DNA from: Gracilibacter sp.
GTDB taxonomy: Bacteria; Bacillota; Desulfitobacteriia; Desulfitobacteriales; Syntrophobotulaceae
Direction of reading: 5' to 3'
DNA: 39,451 nucleotides
Assembly (NCBI GenBank): GCA_024637055.1
Contig: JAGXFZ010000030.1
Coordinates: forward strand, 1-39,451
Below, one piece after another: positions 23,313-32,940 of this stretch. The position numbers were made by a program, and so were the translations under genes. The notes beneath the pieces are model-generated. The model searched no databases. It was not told the origin of the DNA and saw nothing but the letters and a program-made list of their open reading frames with translations. Numbering within the stretch: position 1 is the first letter of the stretch; the number at the start of each line of letters is the position of its first letter.

Positions 23313-25478
23313 TTATTTTACTTTATAACTCAGAATCCTCATAGCATTGAGCACTGCAATCAATGCTACACCAACATCTGCAAAGACTGCTTCCCAAATA
23401 GTAGCAATCCCAAAAGCGCCCATTGTCAAAACTATAGTTTTAACTCCGAGGGCAAAGATTATATTTTGCCATACTATGGAACGAGTCTTGCGAGCTATCT
23501 GGAGAGCACCCAGGATCTTAGAGGGCTCATCCGTCATGAGGACAATATCCGCAGCTTCTATAGCCGCATCTGAACCAAGCCCTCCCATAGCCATCCCAAT
23601 ATCAGCCCTTGCTAATACTGGGGCATCGTTAATACCATCCCCAATAAACATCAATTTATCTTTAGCAGGCAATTCATCCTCTAGTCTTTCCAGTATCTCA
23701 ACCTTCTGGTCGGGGAGTAACTCTGCATATACTTCATCAAATCCGAGTTCCTTTCCTATTCTTTCACTTACTTCCTTGTTATCCCCGGTCAGCATAACCA
23801 GCTTCTTAATTCCCAGTTTTTTCAACCCTTGGAGGGTACTAAGTGCATCTTGCTTGACTTTATCAGAAATAGTGATGTAGCCGATATAATCCTCATCCAG
23901 AGCAATATATACTACCGTGCCATTCTCTGGTGTACGATCATAAGGGATATTCTCCCTTTCCATTAACCTAGCGTTACCGGCGCTAACTAGTTTATCCTGA
24001 ATAATTGCTTTAACACCATAGCCAGGGATCTCTTCGTACTGGGCAATTCTAGTCTTATCTATCTCTTGACCATAACTCCTTAAGATAGATGTAGCTATTG
24101 GATGACTGGAATAGCTTTCCGCCAGGGCAGCATATTCCAGAAGTTTCTCCGAAGATAGGATATCAATAGGGTTGATTGAAGTTACTTCGAACACGCCCTC
24201 TGTAAGCGTACCTGTTTTATCGAATACTGCTGTATTCACACTATTGAGAGCTTCCAGATAATTACTGCCTTTTATCAATATCCCACTACGTGATGCTCCT
24301 CCTATACCCCCGAAGAAACTTAAGGGTATGGAAAGAACCAAAGCACATGGACAGGAAACAACCAAAAATACCAATGCTCTATAGAACCAATCAGTAAACA
24401 AGGCTCCTGGAATAATCAAAGGTGGTACTACAGCAAGAAGAGCAGCTGCCAATACGACTGCTGGAGTATAATACCGTGCGAATTTAGTTATGAAGTTCTC
24501 TGTAGGTGCTTTATTGGCACCAGCATTTTCTACCAGATCCAGAATCCGAGCAACCGTAGATTCACTATATTCTTTGCTCACTTTTACAGTTAGTAATCCT
24601 CTTTGATTAATGAAACCTGCCAAGACTGCAGACCCGGCTTCAACCCCGCGAGGGACAGCTTCTCCAGTAAGTGCCGAGGTATCCAAGAATGAATTACCAT
24701 CGATTACCTCCCCATCTAAAGGTATCTTCTCTCCAGGCTTAACTAGTATTAACTGACCTATGGAAACCTCTTCAGGTGAAACTTTTCTTTCAGTCCCACC
24801 CTCTTGCAAATTAGCATAGTCCGGACGGATATTCATCAGTTCACTGATTGAGCGCCTAGAACGGCTAACTGCTCTCTCTTGAAAGAACTCTCCTGTCTGA
24901 TAAAATAACATTACCGCCACCGCTTCTGGGTACTCCCCAATAGCAAAAGCCCCTACAGTAGCTATGAACATCAAAAAGTTCTCATCAAATAGTTGACCCT
25001 TAACGGTATTTCTGAGAGCTTTATGGACAACGTCTCCACCAATTAACAGATAGCTGGTAAAGAAAATAATAATCTTGGCATTCGCTGAAAAGTCTAATAA
25101 GAAAGCAGCCCCCAATATAATTACTCCCAGAAAAATTCTAAATATTTTTTTGCTAAGTCCTTCAGGATTATGATTATGATTATGGTTATGTTGATGTTGA
25201 TTATTTTTCGCCCCAGAACTGGGTTCTATTTCCCTTTTCACATTGATACTTTCAACTATTTCTACATGTGGCTCATGCTTATTGACTATTTCAATTATTT
25301 TTAACTTAATTAGGTCGGTATCAGTTGAACTGTTAGCCTCATATATTAGCTTTTGACTTAATAAATTCAAGGAAACAGATATGATACCAGGTAACCGATT
25401 AATCTCTTCTTGGATTTTTCCGGCACAATTGGCACAGTCCAACCCTTTTAAAATTAATTCATTCTTTACAAGTGCCAT
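23313..25478 (-). CDS. cadA: Zn/Cd/Pb-type P1B ATPase
   Basis: This 721-aa inner-membrane pump exports divalent soft metals using ATP. Order: an HMA metal-binding domain with C15xxC18 (LDCANC), a His-rich linker (95-103, HQHNHNHNH), membrane helices, an actuator domain with TGEAVP (271-276), the CPC transport motif (376-378), the phosphorylated Asp420 in DKTGT, MLTGDN, GDGINDAPVLARADIG and the final helices. CPC plus the adjacent CadC-type repressor point to Cd/Zn/Pb rather than Cu. It lies 95 bp downstream of the repressor gene on the same strand and has its own terminator. A truncated relative sits 5 kb away. Confidence 0.95.
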   Translation of the reverse strand: MALVKNELILKGLDCANCAGKIQEEINRLPGIISVSLNLLSQKLIYEANSSTDTDLIKLKIIEIVNKHEPHVEIVESINVKREIEPSSGAKNNQHQHNHNHNHNPEGLSKKIFRIFLGVIILGAAFLLDFSANAKIIIFFTSYLLIGGDVVHKALRNTVKGQLFDENFLMFIATVGAFAIGEYPEAVAVMLFYQTGEFFQERAVSRSRRSISELMNIRPDYANLQEGGTERKVSPEEVSIGQLILVKPGEKIPLDGEVIDGNSFLDTSALTGEAVPRGVEAGSAVLAGFINQRGLLTVKVSKEYSESTVARILDLVENAGANKAPTENFITKFARYYTPAVVLAAALLAVVPPLIIPGALFTDWFYRALVFLVVSCPCALVLSIPLSFFGGIGGASRSGILIKGSNYLEALNSVNTAVFDKTGTLTEGVFEVTSINPIDILSSEKLLEYAALAESYSSHPIATSILRSYGQEIDKTRIAQYEEIPGYGVKAIIQDKLVSAGNARLMERENIPYDRTPENGTVVYIALDEDYIGYITISDKVKQDALSTLQGLKKLGIKKLVMLTGDNKEVSERIGKELGFDEVYAELLPDQKVEILERLEDELPAKDKLMFIGDGINDAPVLARADIGMAMGGLGSDAAIEAADIVLMTDEPSKILGALQIARKTRSIVWQNIIFALGVKTIVLTMGAFGIATIWEAVFADVGVALIAVLNAMRILSYKVK

Positions 25479-25573
25479 CTCTTTTTTCTCCTAATCCTAG
25501 TAGTTTTTACTATCTTTCTATTTAACATCCCCAAATTATTGTCACATAGCAATGAATTCATTTAGTAATTATT

Positions 25574-25927
25574 TCATTTCTCATTGATGTGAATCATTGC
25601 TTGATCAAGAATTCCCTTAATATGCTCATCGTCCAAAGCATAAAAAACCACTTTGCCCTCCTTCCGGTTCCTTACCATTCCAACATTCTTAAGAACTCTC
25701 AACTGATGGGAAATCGCAGACTGAGTCATATTTAAAAGAACAGCTAAATCACAAACACACATCTCAGATTCTGATAATGCCCATAATAGCTTGATTCTTG
25801 TCGAATCGCCACAAACCTTAAAGAAATCAGCTAAATCATATAAACTCTCATCTATAGGCATTACCTTCCTGACTTTCTCAACGATTTCTTCATGAATAAC
25901 ATGGCAGTCACACTGTATTGGTATCAT
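25574..25927 (-). CDS. cadC: CadC/SmtB-type metal-sensing repressor (ArsR family)
   Basis: This 117-aa winged-helix repressor leaves DNA when it binds metal. Both classic sensing sites are visible: the alpha3N-type cysteines (CDC at the N-terminus with CVCDLA in helix alpha3) and an alpha5-type site (DDEHIKGILDQAMIH). The DNA-reading helix is MTQSAISHQLRVLKNVGMV. It is divergent from nothing and lies directly upstream of the ATPase gene. A promoter with an overlapping dyad precedes it, so it should autoregulate the cadC-cadA unit in response to Cd, Pb or Zn. Confidence 0.93.
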   Translation of the reverse strand: MIPIQCDCHVIHEEIVEKVRKVMPIDESLYDLADFFKVCGDSTRIKLLWALSESEMCVCDLAVLLNMTQSAISHQLRVLKNVGMVRNRKEGKVVFYALDDEHIKGILDQAMIHINEK

Positions 25928-25965
25928 TTTTTCCTCCCTTAATTAAATATCCATTATCGAATACT

Positions 25966-26015
25966 TGAATAGGTATTCATATGTAATGATAGACTTGATG
26001 ACTATTATCAGTCAA
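25966..26015 (-). promoter_or_regulatory. cadC promoter and operator
   Basis: Minus strand: -35 TTGACT (26015-26010), an 18-nt spacer and -10 TATCAT (25991-25986). A perfect dyad, TGAATA-CC-TATTCA (25979-25966), lies at about +1 to +14. ArsR-family repressors bind such AT-rich dyads, so this is the likely CadC operator. Confidence 0.75.
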
Positions 26016-26080
26016 TACTTATATAATAAAGTTGCCTAAAATATTTTTGGATGTCATTGCTCTTCCATAAAAACATAATA

Positions 26081-26124
26081 AAAACAGTAACATAAAACTG
26101 TATTATATTTTATGTTACTGTTTT
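26081..26124 (-). terminator. Terminator at the end of the carboxylate operon
   Basis: A perfect 17-bp stem, AAAACAGTAACATAAAA (26081-26097) with TTTTATGTTACTGTTTT (26108-26124), around a 10-nt loop, 22 bp after the stop of the aldolase-like gene. The A/T ends supply a U-tract in either direction. Confidence 0.85.
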
Positions 26125-26145
26125 AGTATTATTTAACTAACCATT

Positions 26146-26916
26146 TCATGATTTTGAAAATAATTTTCTACAATTATCATTTAGATTTTTCATCCCATTC
26201 TCCATAATATCAAAGTCGGTAGAGCTCATGAGCAAACTCAAACCATGAGGGATCCACCTTTCAAGAAGGGGAACAGTTCCATGCATTCCAAATGTTTTCT
26301 TATTTTTCTCACAAGCTTGAGCAACCTTAAGAATAGATTCTTGCATTTGGGGAGAATCCAATTCCCCGGGACAACCCACAGATACAGATAAATCATTTGG
26401 ACCAACAAGTAGCACATCTATTCCCTTTATACTAGCAATTTCATCCACATTCTGGATTCCCATAACTGATTCAATCTGAGCAATTGTTAAAGTTTGATTA
26501 TTCAACCTATCCATCATAGCGGGTATATTCATTTCTTTACGATACCCTGTATGTCCACCATTAGGAGTCATACCCCTGTTGCCCACTGGAGGATATTTTG
26601 ACCATTCAACGAACGAGTGTGCTTGTTCAACAGTTTCAATCATTGGGGCCATGACCCCATTTGCTCCCAGATCTAACGCTCTGGCGACATAACTTCTGGT
26701 TAGTTCGGGTACTCGGACAAGAACGCCTATTTCTAATGACTTTGTAGCCAGCAAAACATCTGACAACAGTTCGAACGAGTAGGAACCCAGTTCCATATCA
26801 GCCATAAAAAAATCAAGCCCAGAATTATTTACTATATTTGCGATGATAGGATTCCTGGAAACCCTCACCATGGTTCCAAAGATATTCTCACCTTTAAGAA
26901 GTCTCTCCGCTAACAT
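26146..26916 (-). CDS. HpcH/HpaI-fold aldolase-like protein without the catalytic His
   Basis: This 256-aa protein has the fold of class II pyruvate aldolases (HpcH/HpaI, also citrate lyase beta). Metal ligands Glu (QIESVMG) and Asp (VGPNDLS) are present, as are the substrate Arg in VLVRVPEL and YPPVGNRGM. The DGEH segment that carries the proton-transferring His of HpaI reads DMEL here (40-43), so the base is missing or supplied elsewhere. The family cleaves 4-hydroxy-2-oxo acids to pyruvate and an aldehyde. It is the last gene of the minus-strand block, 50 bp after the sigma-54 regulator. A lyase acting on the branched acid made upstream is plausible. Confidence 0.8.
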   Translation of the reverse strand: MLAERLLKGENIFGTMVRVSRNPIIANIVNNSGLDFFMADMELGSYSFELLSDVLLATKSLEIGVLVRVPELTRSYVARALDLGANGVMAPMIETVEQAHSFVEWSKYPPVGNRGMTPNGGHTGYRKEMNIPAMMDRLNNQTLTIAQIESVMGIQNVDEIASIKGIDVLLVGPNDLSVSVGCPGELDSPQMQESILKVAQACEKNKKTFGMHGTVPLLERWIPHGLSLLMSSTDFDIMENGMKNLNDNCRKLFSKS

Positions 26917-26966
26917 ATTATCGCCTTCCTTATTTTCTCTTTTTTCTTACACCCTTTGATTGTGAG

Positions 26967-29087
26967 TTATAACTGGCAAATATTTCTTTTTTTAATGTAG
27001 GAAAGGAATATTTCACCTTCCTTGGTTATTGTAGTGCCTTGTCTTGTCTTACCTGCATGCACATACCCTATTTTATCAAGCATTTTTAACCAATGTCGCA
27101 CTTTATGGTCAGAGAAATCCTTGCTGCGCTCATACAGACATTTCTGTAGAGCCTGGCGTCCCATGCCTTTTTTGATGAAAGAGGATTTATATATCTCATT
27201 AAGTATTATACAAATTGGTTCCACCTGCTCTTGGAGCTTTAAAATTAATATATCAAAATCTTTTTCATCTGTATGGCTTACTTCAGCTGACCAAGTCTGC
27301 TTCTTCTCATTATTTCGAACCACATAAGCAGGCAAATGTCTAATCGTCGCAACCTCATCAGGACCAATCATACTACAAAGATATTTAGAAACATTCTGAA
27401 GTTCTCTAATATTCCCTGGCCACTTGTAGTTTAATATAAAATCCTGAAGAGGAGGTTCCATTACCAACTCTTTATTATAAAATTTCTGCGTAAAATAGTT
27501 TAGAAGCATAATAATATCTGATTGCCTAGATTTAAGGGATGGGATGGATAGAGGTAGGGCGCACAACCGGTAAAACAGATCTTCTCGAAATTCCCCCTTG
27601 ATTATAAGTGACTCTAGATCTTGGTTTGTGGCAGCAATTACCCTTACATCAACAGGGGTAAGTAGATTACTGCCTACGCGGCGAACTTTTCTTTCCTCCA
27701 ATACCCTCAGTAGCCTTTTCTGGACTTCCAGTGAGGCATCACCAATTTCATCGAGTAAGATTGTTCCTAGATGGGCTTCCTCAAATAACCCTGCTTTGCC
27801 TCCTTTTTTAGCACCAGTAAAAGCCCCCTCTTCATAACCAAACAACTCACTTTCCACTAGGTTGGGAGGAATTGCTGCGAAATTGATGGCCACAAAGTTT
27901 CCTTTTTTTCTTTCCGAATAATTATGGATTGCTTCTGCAAACAGTTCTTTTCCTGTTCCGCTATCTCCTTCTAGGAGTATCGTAAGGTCAGTCTTGGCAA
28001 ATTTTTTGGCTTGCGTCAAGGCTATGGTGAGTTCCTTCGACTTGCCAACTATGTGACTGAAAGTAGACGTCGCAACATTACTATTACTCTTTAGTTCCCT
28101 TCGTACTTTTACCTCCAGTTCTTTTAGTTGACCGACTGGCCGAAAGGTAGCCACTGCGCCGTAAATTCTACCCTCTTCGTCACTTACGGGGTTACTGCTG
28201 ACAATGTAGTAACTACCGTTAATCCTTTTTATCTCGTTCGTTATCCCTGCCCCGGTCTGGATACAGTCCAGAAAATCAACTTGAGGAATAACCTCTCTGA
28301 CATCTCTGTCAATGGCCTGAATATTGTTAATTTCTAAGAGTTTTTGAGCCACAGGATTAAAAACTATTATCTTATTATCTTCACTAACAGCCACAATAGC
28401 TTCATCCACAGTATTAAGGATGACTTCCATCTTCCTTTTAAGTTCATTATTTATAGTTGCCATTTTATACTGCTTTGAGCTGAGATTTAAAATAGTTTTA
28501 ATATAATTATGTGAAATTTCGTTAACCATTTTCATAGGGAGGTTAAGGTGTTCAATGAGCACTGCAAAAGTAGAAATATCTACACCTCTCACGCCAACAT
28601 CTATCACTTTTTTAATCTGGCGCGGAACAAGAAAAGCTACCCCTGATGTTATTGCTATCGTAAGATCCTTCGGCATCTCTCCAAGTACTTCCATGTCACA
28701 ACCAGGATAGTATGGAATTAAATCAAGATAATTGAAACCAAGATCGTTTAGAATATTAATCGTGGAAAGAGCTACTTCCTCCCAGATCCCTACGACAATT
28801 GCCCGGGTACCAGGAACAAGTTCCAGTATCCGGCCTAGGTTCTCGCTATTAATGATACGATCAGCTATTATAAAAGGTTTACTAGAAGGCAACTGCCCCT
28901 TTACAACATTATATGTTGTATGACTGGCACCCAAATAGATATCGCATGTTGGATAAGGCAAAGTATCATCATTTTGAAGACACCATGTCTTGACATCAAT
29001 ATATGCACCTAGAAAATGTTTAAGCTGTCCTGTTATGAAACTACAGGTCGCTTCACTATTTCCAATATAGCAAAGTGTTTTTTTCAT
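26967..29087 (-). CDS. PrpR-like sigma-54-dependent transcriptional activator
   Basis: This 706-aa enhancer-binding protein has three visible parts. Residues about 1-190 look like a PrpR-type propionate/ligand-sensing domain and about 215-320 like a PAS domain. The AAA+ domain (about 345-575) has Walker A GDSGTGKE (374-381) and the sigma-54 loop GAFTGA (421-426). The C-terminus lacks the usual Fis helix-turn-helix and instead looks like a winged helix (about 620-700, DHKVRHWLKMLDKIGYV). I chose ATG 29087 with GGAGG 7 nt upstream. It presumably activates the operon around it in response to a carboxylate. No convincing -24/-12 promoter was found in the window; the main one probably lies beyond the right edge. 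Confidence 0.9.
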   Translation of the reverse strand: MKKTLCYIGNSEATCSFITGQLKHFLGAYIDVKTWCLQNDDTLPYPTCDIYLGASHTTYNVVKGQLPSSKPFIIADRIINSENLGRILELVPGTRAIVVGIWEEVALSTINILNDLGFNYLDLIPYYPGCDMEVLGEMPKDLTIAITSGVAFLVPRQIKKVIDVGVRGVDISTFAVLIEHLNLPMKMVNEISHNYIKTILNLSSKQYKMATINNELKRKMEVILNTVDEAIVAVSEDNKIIVFNPVAQKLLEINNIQAIDRDVREVIPQVDFLDCIQTGAGITNEIKRINGSYYIVSSNPVSDEEGRIYGAVATFRPVGQLKELEVKVRRELKSNSNVATSTFSHIVGKSKELTIALTQAKKFAKTDLTILLEGDSGTGKELFAEAIHNYSERKKGNFVAINFAAIPPNLVESELFGYEEGAFTGAKKGGKAGLFEEAHLGTILLDEIGDASLEVQKRLLRVLEERKVRRVGSNLLTPVDVRVIAATNQDLESLIIKGEFREDLFYRLCALPLSIPSLKSRQSDIIMLLNYFTQKFYNKELVMEPPLQDFILNYKWPGNIRELQNVSKYLCSMIGPDEVATIRHLPAYVVRNNEKKQTWSAEVSHTDEKDFDILILKLQEQVEPICIILNEIYKSSFIKKGMGRQALQKCLYERSKDFSDHKVRHWLKMLDKIGYVHAGKTRQGTTITKEGEIFLSYIKKRNICQL

Positions 29088-29273
29088 GGTCAAACCTCCG
29101 AGATAAATCAGCTATATTAGAATTATTACTCATTAATTTTAATTGAATATTCATAATAATAAGAATTCTACCCTTTGCCGATAACTCCTTTATATGGAAT
29201 GCAAAAATACTAAAATTTTCAAAGTTTGGTAGCAAAATAAATATCATATTTATTCCATAATGAGGTTGTAGAA

Positions 29274-29723
29274 CTATCCTCGTGATAATAAGAATTTTAG
29301 TATCAGTGGAATAAATGTTAAAGTCGTTATGAGTCGCATAAGGTGAACTGTAGTTAATGCTATAGGATCAACTTGGAAATCTTCCGCATTTATACCTATT
29401 TCTGAAAGTCCTGCAGGAAGTGAACCTAAAATTGCTTCCCGCAATCCCCACTTGAAAAACCTATGCAATGAATAAGCCACTAATAGTGTAATAAGGGTCA
29501 TACCGGCGATTATTATTACCACGGCTCCTAAAATGCTTTTTAGCTCTCCGATACCCTCCGCTGTTATTTCTAATCCAATATAGCACCCCAGAATAACACG
29601 TATCAATCGTGAAATAAAACGTGGTACTATTATTTTAGTATTAATTACTAATTGTCCCACCGCTGTGCCCATCATTGAACCAACTAAAGCACCAGCAGGT
29701 ATATTTAAGTGATTGAGAAGCAA
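29274..29723 (-). CDS. AbrB-family permease, C-terminal half (frame change)
   Basis: This 149-aa frame encodes the second repeat of an AbrB-family (formerly 'ammonia monooxygenase') membrane protein, starting IPAGALVGSMMGTAVGQL. The frame is open upstream to 29765, adding KKWFVIPAAVAGGLLLNH, but has no good start or ribosome site: the first usable TTG (29723) is one base from its only GGTGG. Read across a -1 shift from the preceding ORF, the two halves make a single protein of about 345 aa, the usual size for the family. It is probably one gene broken or recoded at about 29765. Confidence 0.7.
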   Translation of the reverse strand: MLLNHLNIPAGALVGSMMGTAVGQLVINTKIIVPRFISRLIRVILGCYIGLEITAEGIGELKSILGAVVIIIAGMTLITLLVAYSLHRFFKWGLREAILGSLPAGLSEIGINAEDFQVDPIALTTVHLMRLITTLTFIPLILKFLLSRG

Positions 29724-29761
29724 TCCACCTGCTACAGCTGCTGGTATTACAAACCACTTCT

Positions 29762-30292
29762 TTATATTTTGTCACTTCTTTCTTTTTGACGTTTAAAATA
29801 CAATCTTGCAAGCGGGAGCATTACTACTAGGGCCAACTGACTTCTAAGGAACTGCATGATAATCACTTTCTCCGTCTGTGCCCCTACGCTATCAGAGAGT
29901 ATGGCCATATCTGCCTGCCCGCCTGGAGCAGTGGCCAGAATACAGGTCACCAAATCCCAGCCTGTAAAGGCCTGAAGAACCATGCTGAGGAAAATTGCAC
30001 TGCTAAATATAGTAATAGAAACCATCAACGTAGGCTTGATATGCTTTTTAAAATCGGATACGAAAGTCTCAGTAATTTTGCTCCCTAAAACTATACCTAC
30101 AACTATTTGGATGGCCAATTTCAGCCAATAAGGCTTCTCTATGATGCTACCAAATACCACTTGGTATGTCCCCACAAAAATTATGGGTCCCATAAAAAAT
30201 GCTGTTGGAATTTTTAACCTAACGGCAATAAATGCTCCAATACCCCCTAACCCTATAAGTAGAAGGAAATGAAGTATATAATCTATACTCAT
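29762..30292 (-). CDS. AbrB-family permease, N-terminal half
   Basis: This 176-aa hydrophobic protein has about five helices, starting MSIDYILHFLLLIGLGGIG. It has the AbrB-family landmarks LKIPTAFFMGPIIF and ATAPGGQADMAILSDSVGA. The family is uncharacterised but often sits beside TctABC-type transporters and carboxylate catabolism genes, and an exporter or accessory transport role is suggested. I chose ATG 30292 (AAGGAG about 10 nt upstream). The frame ends KRQKERSDKI then TAA; the missing half follows in another frame at once. It lies 121 bp after the malate dehydrogenase gene. Confidence 0.75.
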   Translation of the reverse strand: MSIDYILHFLLLIGLGGIGAFIAVRLKIPTAFFMGPIIFVGTYQVVFGSIIEKPYWLKLAIQIVVGIVLGSKITETFVSDFKKHIKPTLMVSITIFSSAIFLSMVLQAFTGWDLVTCILATAPGGQADMAILSDSVGAQTEKVIIMQFLRSQLALVVMLPLARLYFKRQKERSDKI

Positions 30293-30412
30293 GAAAACGA
30301 TCTCTCCTTCTGAGCACACACCCTGCAGATATCGCAGTGTAAGCTATTATCTCAGTAATCTCTTTACCACTACTCAGGCATTGACCTTTATGTGTGCAGA
30401 TGCTCACTTTTG

Positions 30413-31384
30413 TCAAAAATTATTAATTTGAAGATGCATTTTTGACATATTTACTTTCTGCAGACTTAAGCTAACACTTCGAGCTGATTGTTGTAATGCA
30501 TCTTTTTCATCTGAAAGAAGCTCTAGTTCAATAATTTTCTCAATACCATCTATTCCTAAGATTAGAGGAACACCTAAAACAATATCATCACACCCGTATT
30601 CTCCATTAAGATAGGCCACTCCAGTAATGATTCGTTTCTGATCTAATAGTATAGATTCAGCCATTTTAACCAAGGATGCTGCGGGGGCATAGTAAGCACT
30701 CCCATTCCCCAGTAAGTGGATAATTTCTGCACCACCATTTCGTGTGCGATGGATAATTTCTTTGATTTGTTCTTTCTTTAATAGTTGTTCGACCGGCAGT
30801 CCGTTAACAAACGTATACCTAGGTAAGGGCACCATATCGTCTCCGTGTACCCCAAGAACAAAGGCACTTACATCATTAACACAAACCCCTAATTCCTGCG
30901 CAACAAAGGTTCGGAAACGTGCAGAGTCCAGAACTCCAGCCTGCCCCACGACCTTATTCCTTGACAGCCCAGATACCTTATAGGCGATATACGTCATTAC
31001 GTCAACAGGGTTGGTAAGAATCAAGAAGATAGCATTGGGCGAAAATTTGACAACCTCTTCGATAACCGAACTGACAATTCTGAGATTAATATCAATCAGA
31101 TCATCTCTGCTCATACCAGGCCTTCGAGCTGAACCGGCAGTAACAATAACCAAATCTGAGCAGCTTGTATCTTCATAGCGAGAAGTCCCCATGATGTTAA
31201 TATCACTTCCAAAAATTGCAGTGGCTTGTAACATATCGAGAGCATTTCCCCTCGTTTGATTTTCAAATTTAGGAATATCAAATAAAACAACGTCCCCTAT
31301 GCTTTTCATAGCCAACATTATTGCAGTTTCTTTTCCTGTATTACCTGCGCCAATAACAGTTATTTTCTTGCGTCTCAATGCCAT
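30413..31384 (-). CDS. mdh: Malate dehydrogenase (LDH-like type)
   Basis: It interconverts malate and oxaloacetate with NAD. The 323-aa chain has an N-terminal dinucleotide fold ([14 protein letters not shown]), the mobile loop Arg residues of malate-specific enzymes ([11 protein letters not shown]), [12 protein letters not shown], the catalytic pair Asp/Arg ([10 protein letters not shown]) and His ([12 protein letters not shown]). The annotated ATG has its ribosome site only about 3 nt away; the TTG at 31378 has better spacing, so the protein may start RRKKITVIG. It is directly downstream of tctA (23-bp gap), so a malate-like product of the imported acid is probably oxidised here. Confidence 0.9.
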   Translation of the reverse strand: MALRRKKITVIGAGNTGKETAIMLAMKSIGDVVLFDIPKFENQTRGNALDMLQATAIFGSDINIMGTSRYEDTSCSDLVIVTAGSARRPGMSRDDLIDINLRIVSSVIEEVVKFSPNAIFLILTNPVDVMTYIAYKVSGLSRNKVVGQAGVLDSARFRTFVAQELGVCVNDVSAFVLGVHGDDMVPLPRYTFVNGLPVEQLLKKEQIKEIIHRTRNGGAEIIHLLGNGSAYYAPAASLVKMAESILLDQKRIITGVAYLNGEYGCDDIVLGVPLILGIDGIEKIIELELLSDEKDALQQSARSVSLSLQKVNMSKMHLQINNF

Positions 31385-31407
31385 CTCTCCCAGTCCAAAG
31401 TTCTTTA

Positions 31408-32910
31408 TTATGGATTAACTGTTTTATCGCGGGTCTTCTTAAGCCCCCTATAAAGTGAGAAAATTACTGCAAAAATCCCGATCATAATCAAAGCAGAGCT
31501 CAAAGTGGAACTAAAGATAGCACCAAAGAAGCTGCCATTTGAGATCAAAAGGCCCCGGCGCAGATTAGCCTCCAAAATGAAACCAAGTACAAATCCGAGT
31601 ACAACAGCAGCGTGGGGTATTCCAAAACGATGCAGAGCTATACCAAGTAATCCAAAACTCAAGGCAACGCCCATACTAAAAATCTCAAGGCTATAGGCAT
31701 AAACGCCAGTAAGAACAAGGGCAATAATCACAGCGATTAAAGCAGGTTTTGATATACTTGTCACTTTAATTGCAAACTTTATAAACAGAAGCCCCGCAAA
31801 AAACAAGAAAATATTAGCAAAGAACAAGGAAACAAATATGCTGTATGGAACTTCGGGAGTCTTCATGAAAAGCATAGGGCCGGGAACAATATTGTGAATC
31901 ATTAGGGCTCCAAGCATAATCGCTGTGGAGTTTGACCCGGGAATACCGAGAGCTAAAAGTGGTACCATAGCCCCTCCGGTAGCTCCATTATTAGCTGATT
32001 CAGGGGCTGCTACCCCCTTAGGGTTGCCCTTGCCGAAAGAATCCGGCTCTTTGCTCCAACGTTTGGCTTCACTGTAGGAAATAAACGAAGCAACAGTAGC
32101 CCCCGCCCCAGGCATAACACCTATAACAACTCCTAAGATTGAGCCCATTAGGTTGGTTGGCAATAAACGTCTAAGCTCTTTCCACTTAGGAAAGCCAAAA
32201 TCAGTCTTCATTTTAAGATTAAAAGACTGTCCGTCCATGATCCCCTGGGCTTGTTTAAACATCTCTGTAATGGCATAAACCCCCATCATCAACGGTACCA
32301 TACTAAAACCTTCAGTCAATGACAGGACACCAAATGTAAAACGCGGTACACCGGCAATAGGGTCGAATCCTACTGTTGATAGTAAAATCCCTAGTAATCC
32401 AGCCAATATTCCTTTAAATACATTTTTTTCACCAAGTGAGCAGACCATTGTAATGCCGAGGAATGCAAGACAAAAGTATTCTATCGGGCCAAAAGCCAGA
32501 GCCACACCGGCTAAAGGTATTGCCATAAGCATTAAAGCTACGGTGCCAAAAAGCCCTCCAAATACGGAAGAGGTTAATGATGTATATAAGGCCAATCCTG
32601 TCTTGCCCTGCTTATGCAGTTCATAACCGTCATAGACTGTTGCAGCGGCGGCATTGGTACCTGGAGTACCAATCAAGATTGCCGGAATAGAACCGCCATA
32701 TTCACCACCGCAATATACTCCAGCGAGCATCATAATTGCCACCACAGGATCCATTCCCCAAGTAAAGGGCAACAGGAGTGCCATGGCAATAGTGGCGTTA
32801 ATGCCTGGTATCATCCCACCTAAAGTGCCCCAGAACACTCCAAAAAGAATGGCAAGCAGCGGCCCCCAGTGCCATACCGTTGATAGTCCAGCTAAAATAT
32901 TATCCACCAT
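31408..32910 (-). CDS. tctA: Tripartite tricarboxylate transporter, large membrane subunit TctA
   Basis: This 500-aa integral membrane protein has about 10-12 helices and the TctA signatures [20 protein letters not shown] near the N-terminus and [13 protein letters not shown] and [15 protein letters not shown] in the second half. It forms the Na+- or H+-coupled channel that accepts substrate from TctC. I chose ATG 32910, 8 nt from GGAGG; the ATG at 32916 is only 2 nt away from it. It is the third member of the tctC-tctB-tctA order, the usual arrangement. Confidence 0.95.
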   Translation of the reverse strand: MVDNILAGLSTVWHWGPLLAILFGVFWGTLGGMIPGINATIAMALLLPFTWGMDPVVAIMMLAGVYCGGEYGGSIPAILIGTPGTNAAAATVYDGYELHKQGKTGLALYTSLTSSVFGGLFGTVALMLMAIPLAGVALAFGPIEYFCLAFLGITMVCSLGEKNVFKGILAGLLGILLSTVGFDPIAGVPRFTFGVLSLTEGFSMVPLMMGVYAITEMFKQAQGIMDGQSFNLKMKTDFGFPKWKELRRLLPTNLMGSILGVVIGVMPGAGATVASFISYSEAKRWSKEPDSFGKGNPKGVAAPESANNGATGGAMVPLLALGIPGSNSTAIMLGALMIHNIVPGPMLFMKTPEVPYSIFVSLFFANIFLFFAGLLFIKFAIKVTSISKPALIAVIIALVLTGVYAYSLEIFSMGVALSFGLLGIALHRFGIPHAAVVLGFVLGFILEANLRRGLLISNGSFFGAIFSSTLSSALIMIGIFAVIFSLYRGLKKTRDKTVNP

Positions 32911-32940
32911 AGCCATTACCTCCTTATCTACAAATTGTAC

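Noticed and set aside
29274-30292. Ammonia monooxygenase
   Set aside because: An old database name for AbrB-family membrane proteins; nothing in the sequence suggests ammonia oxidation.
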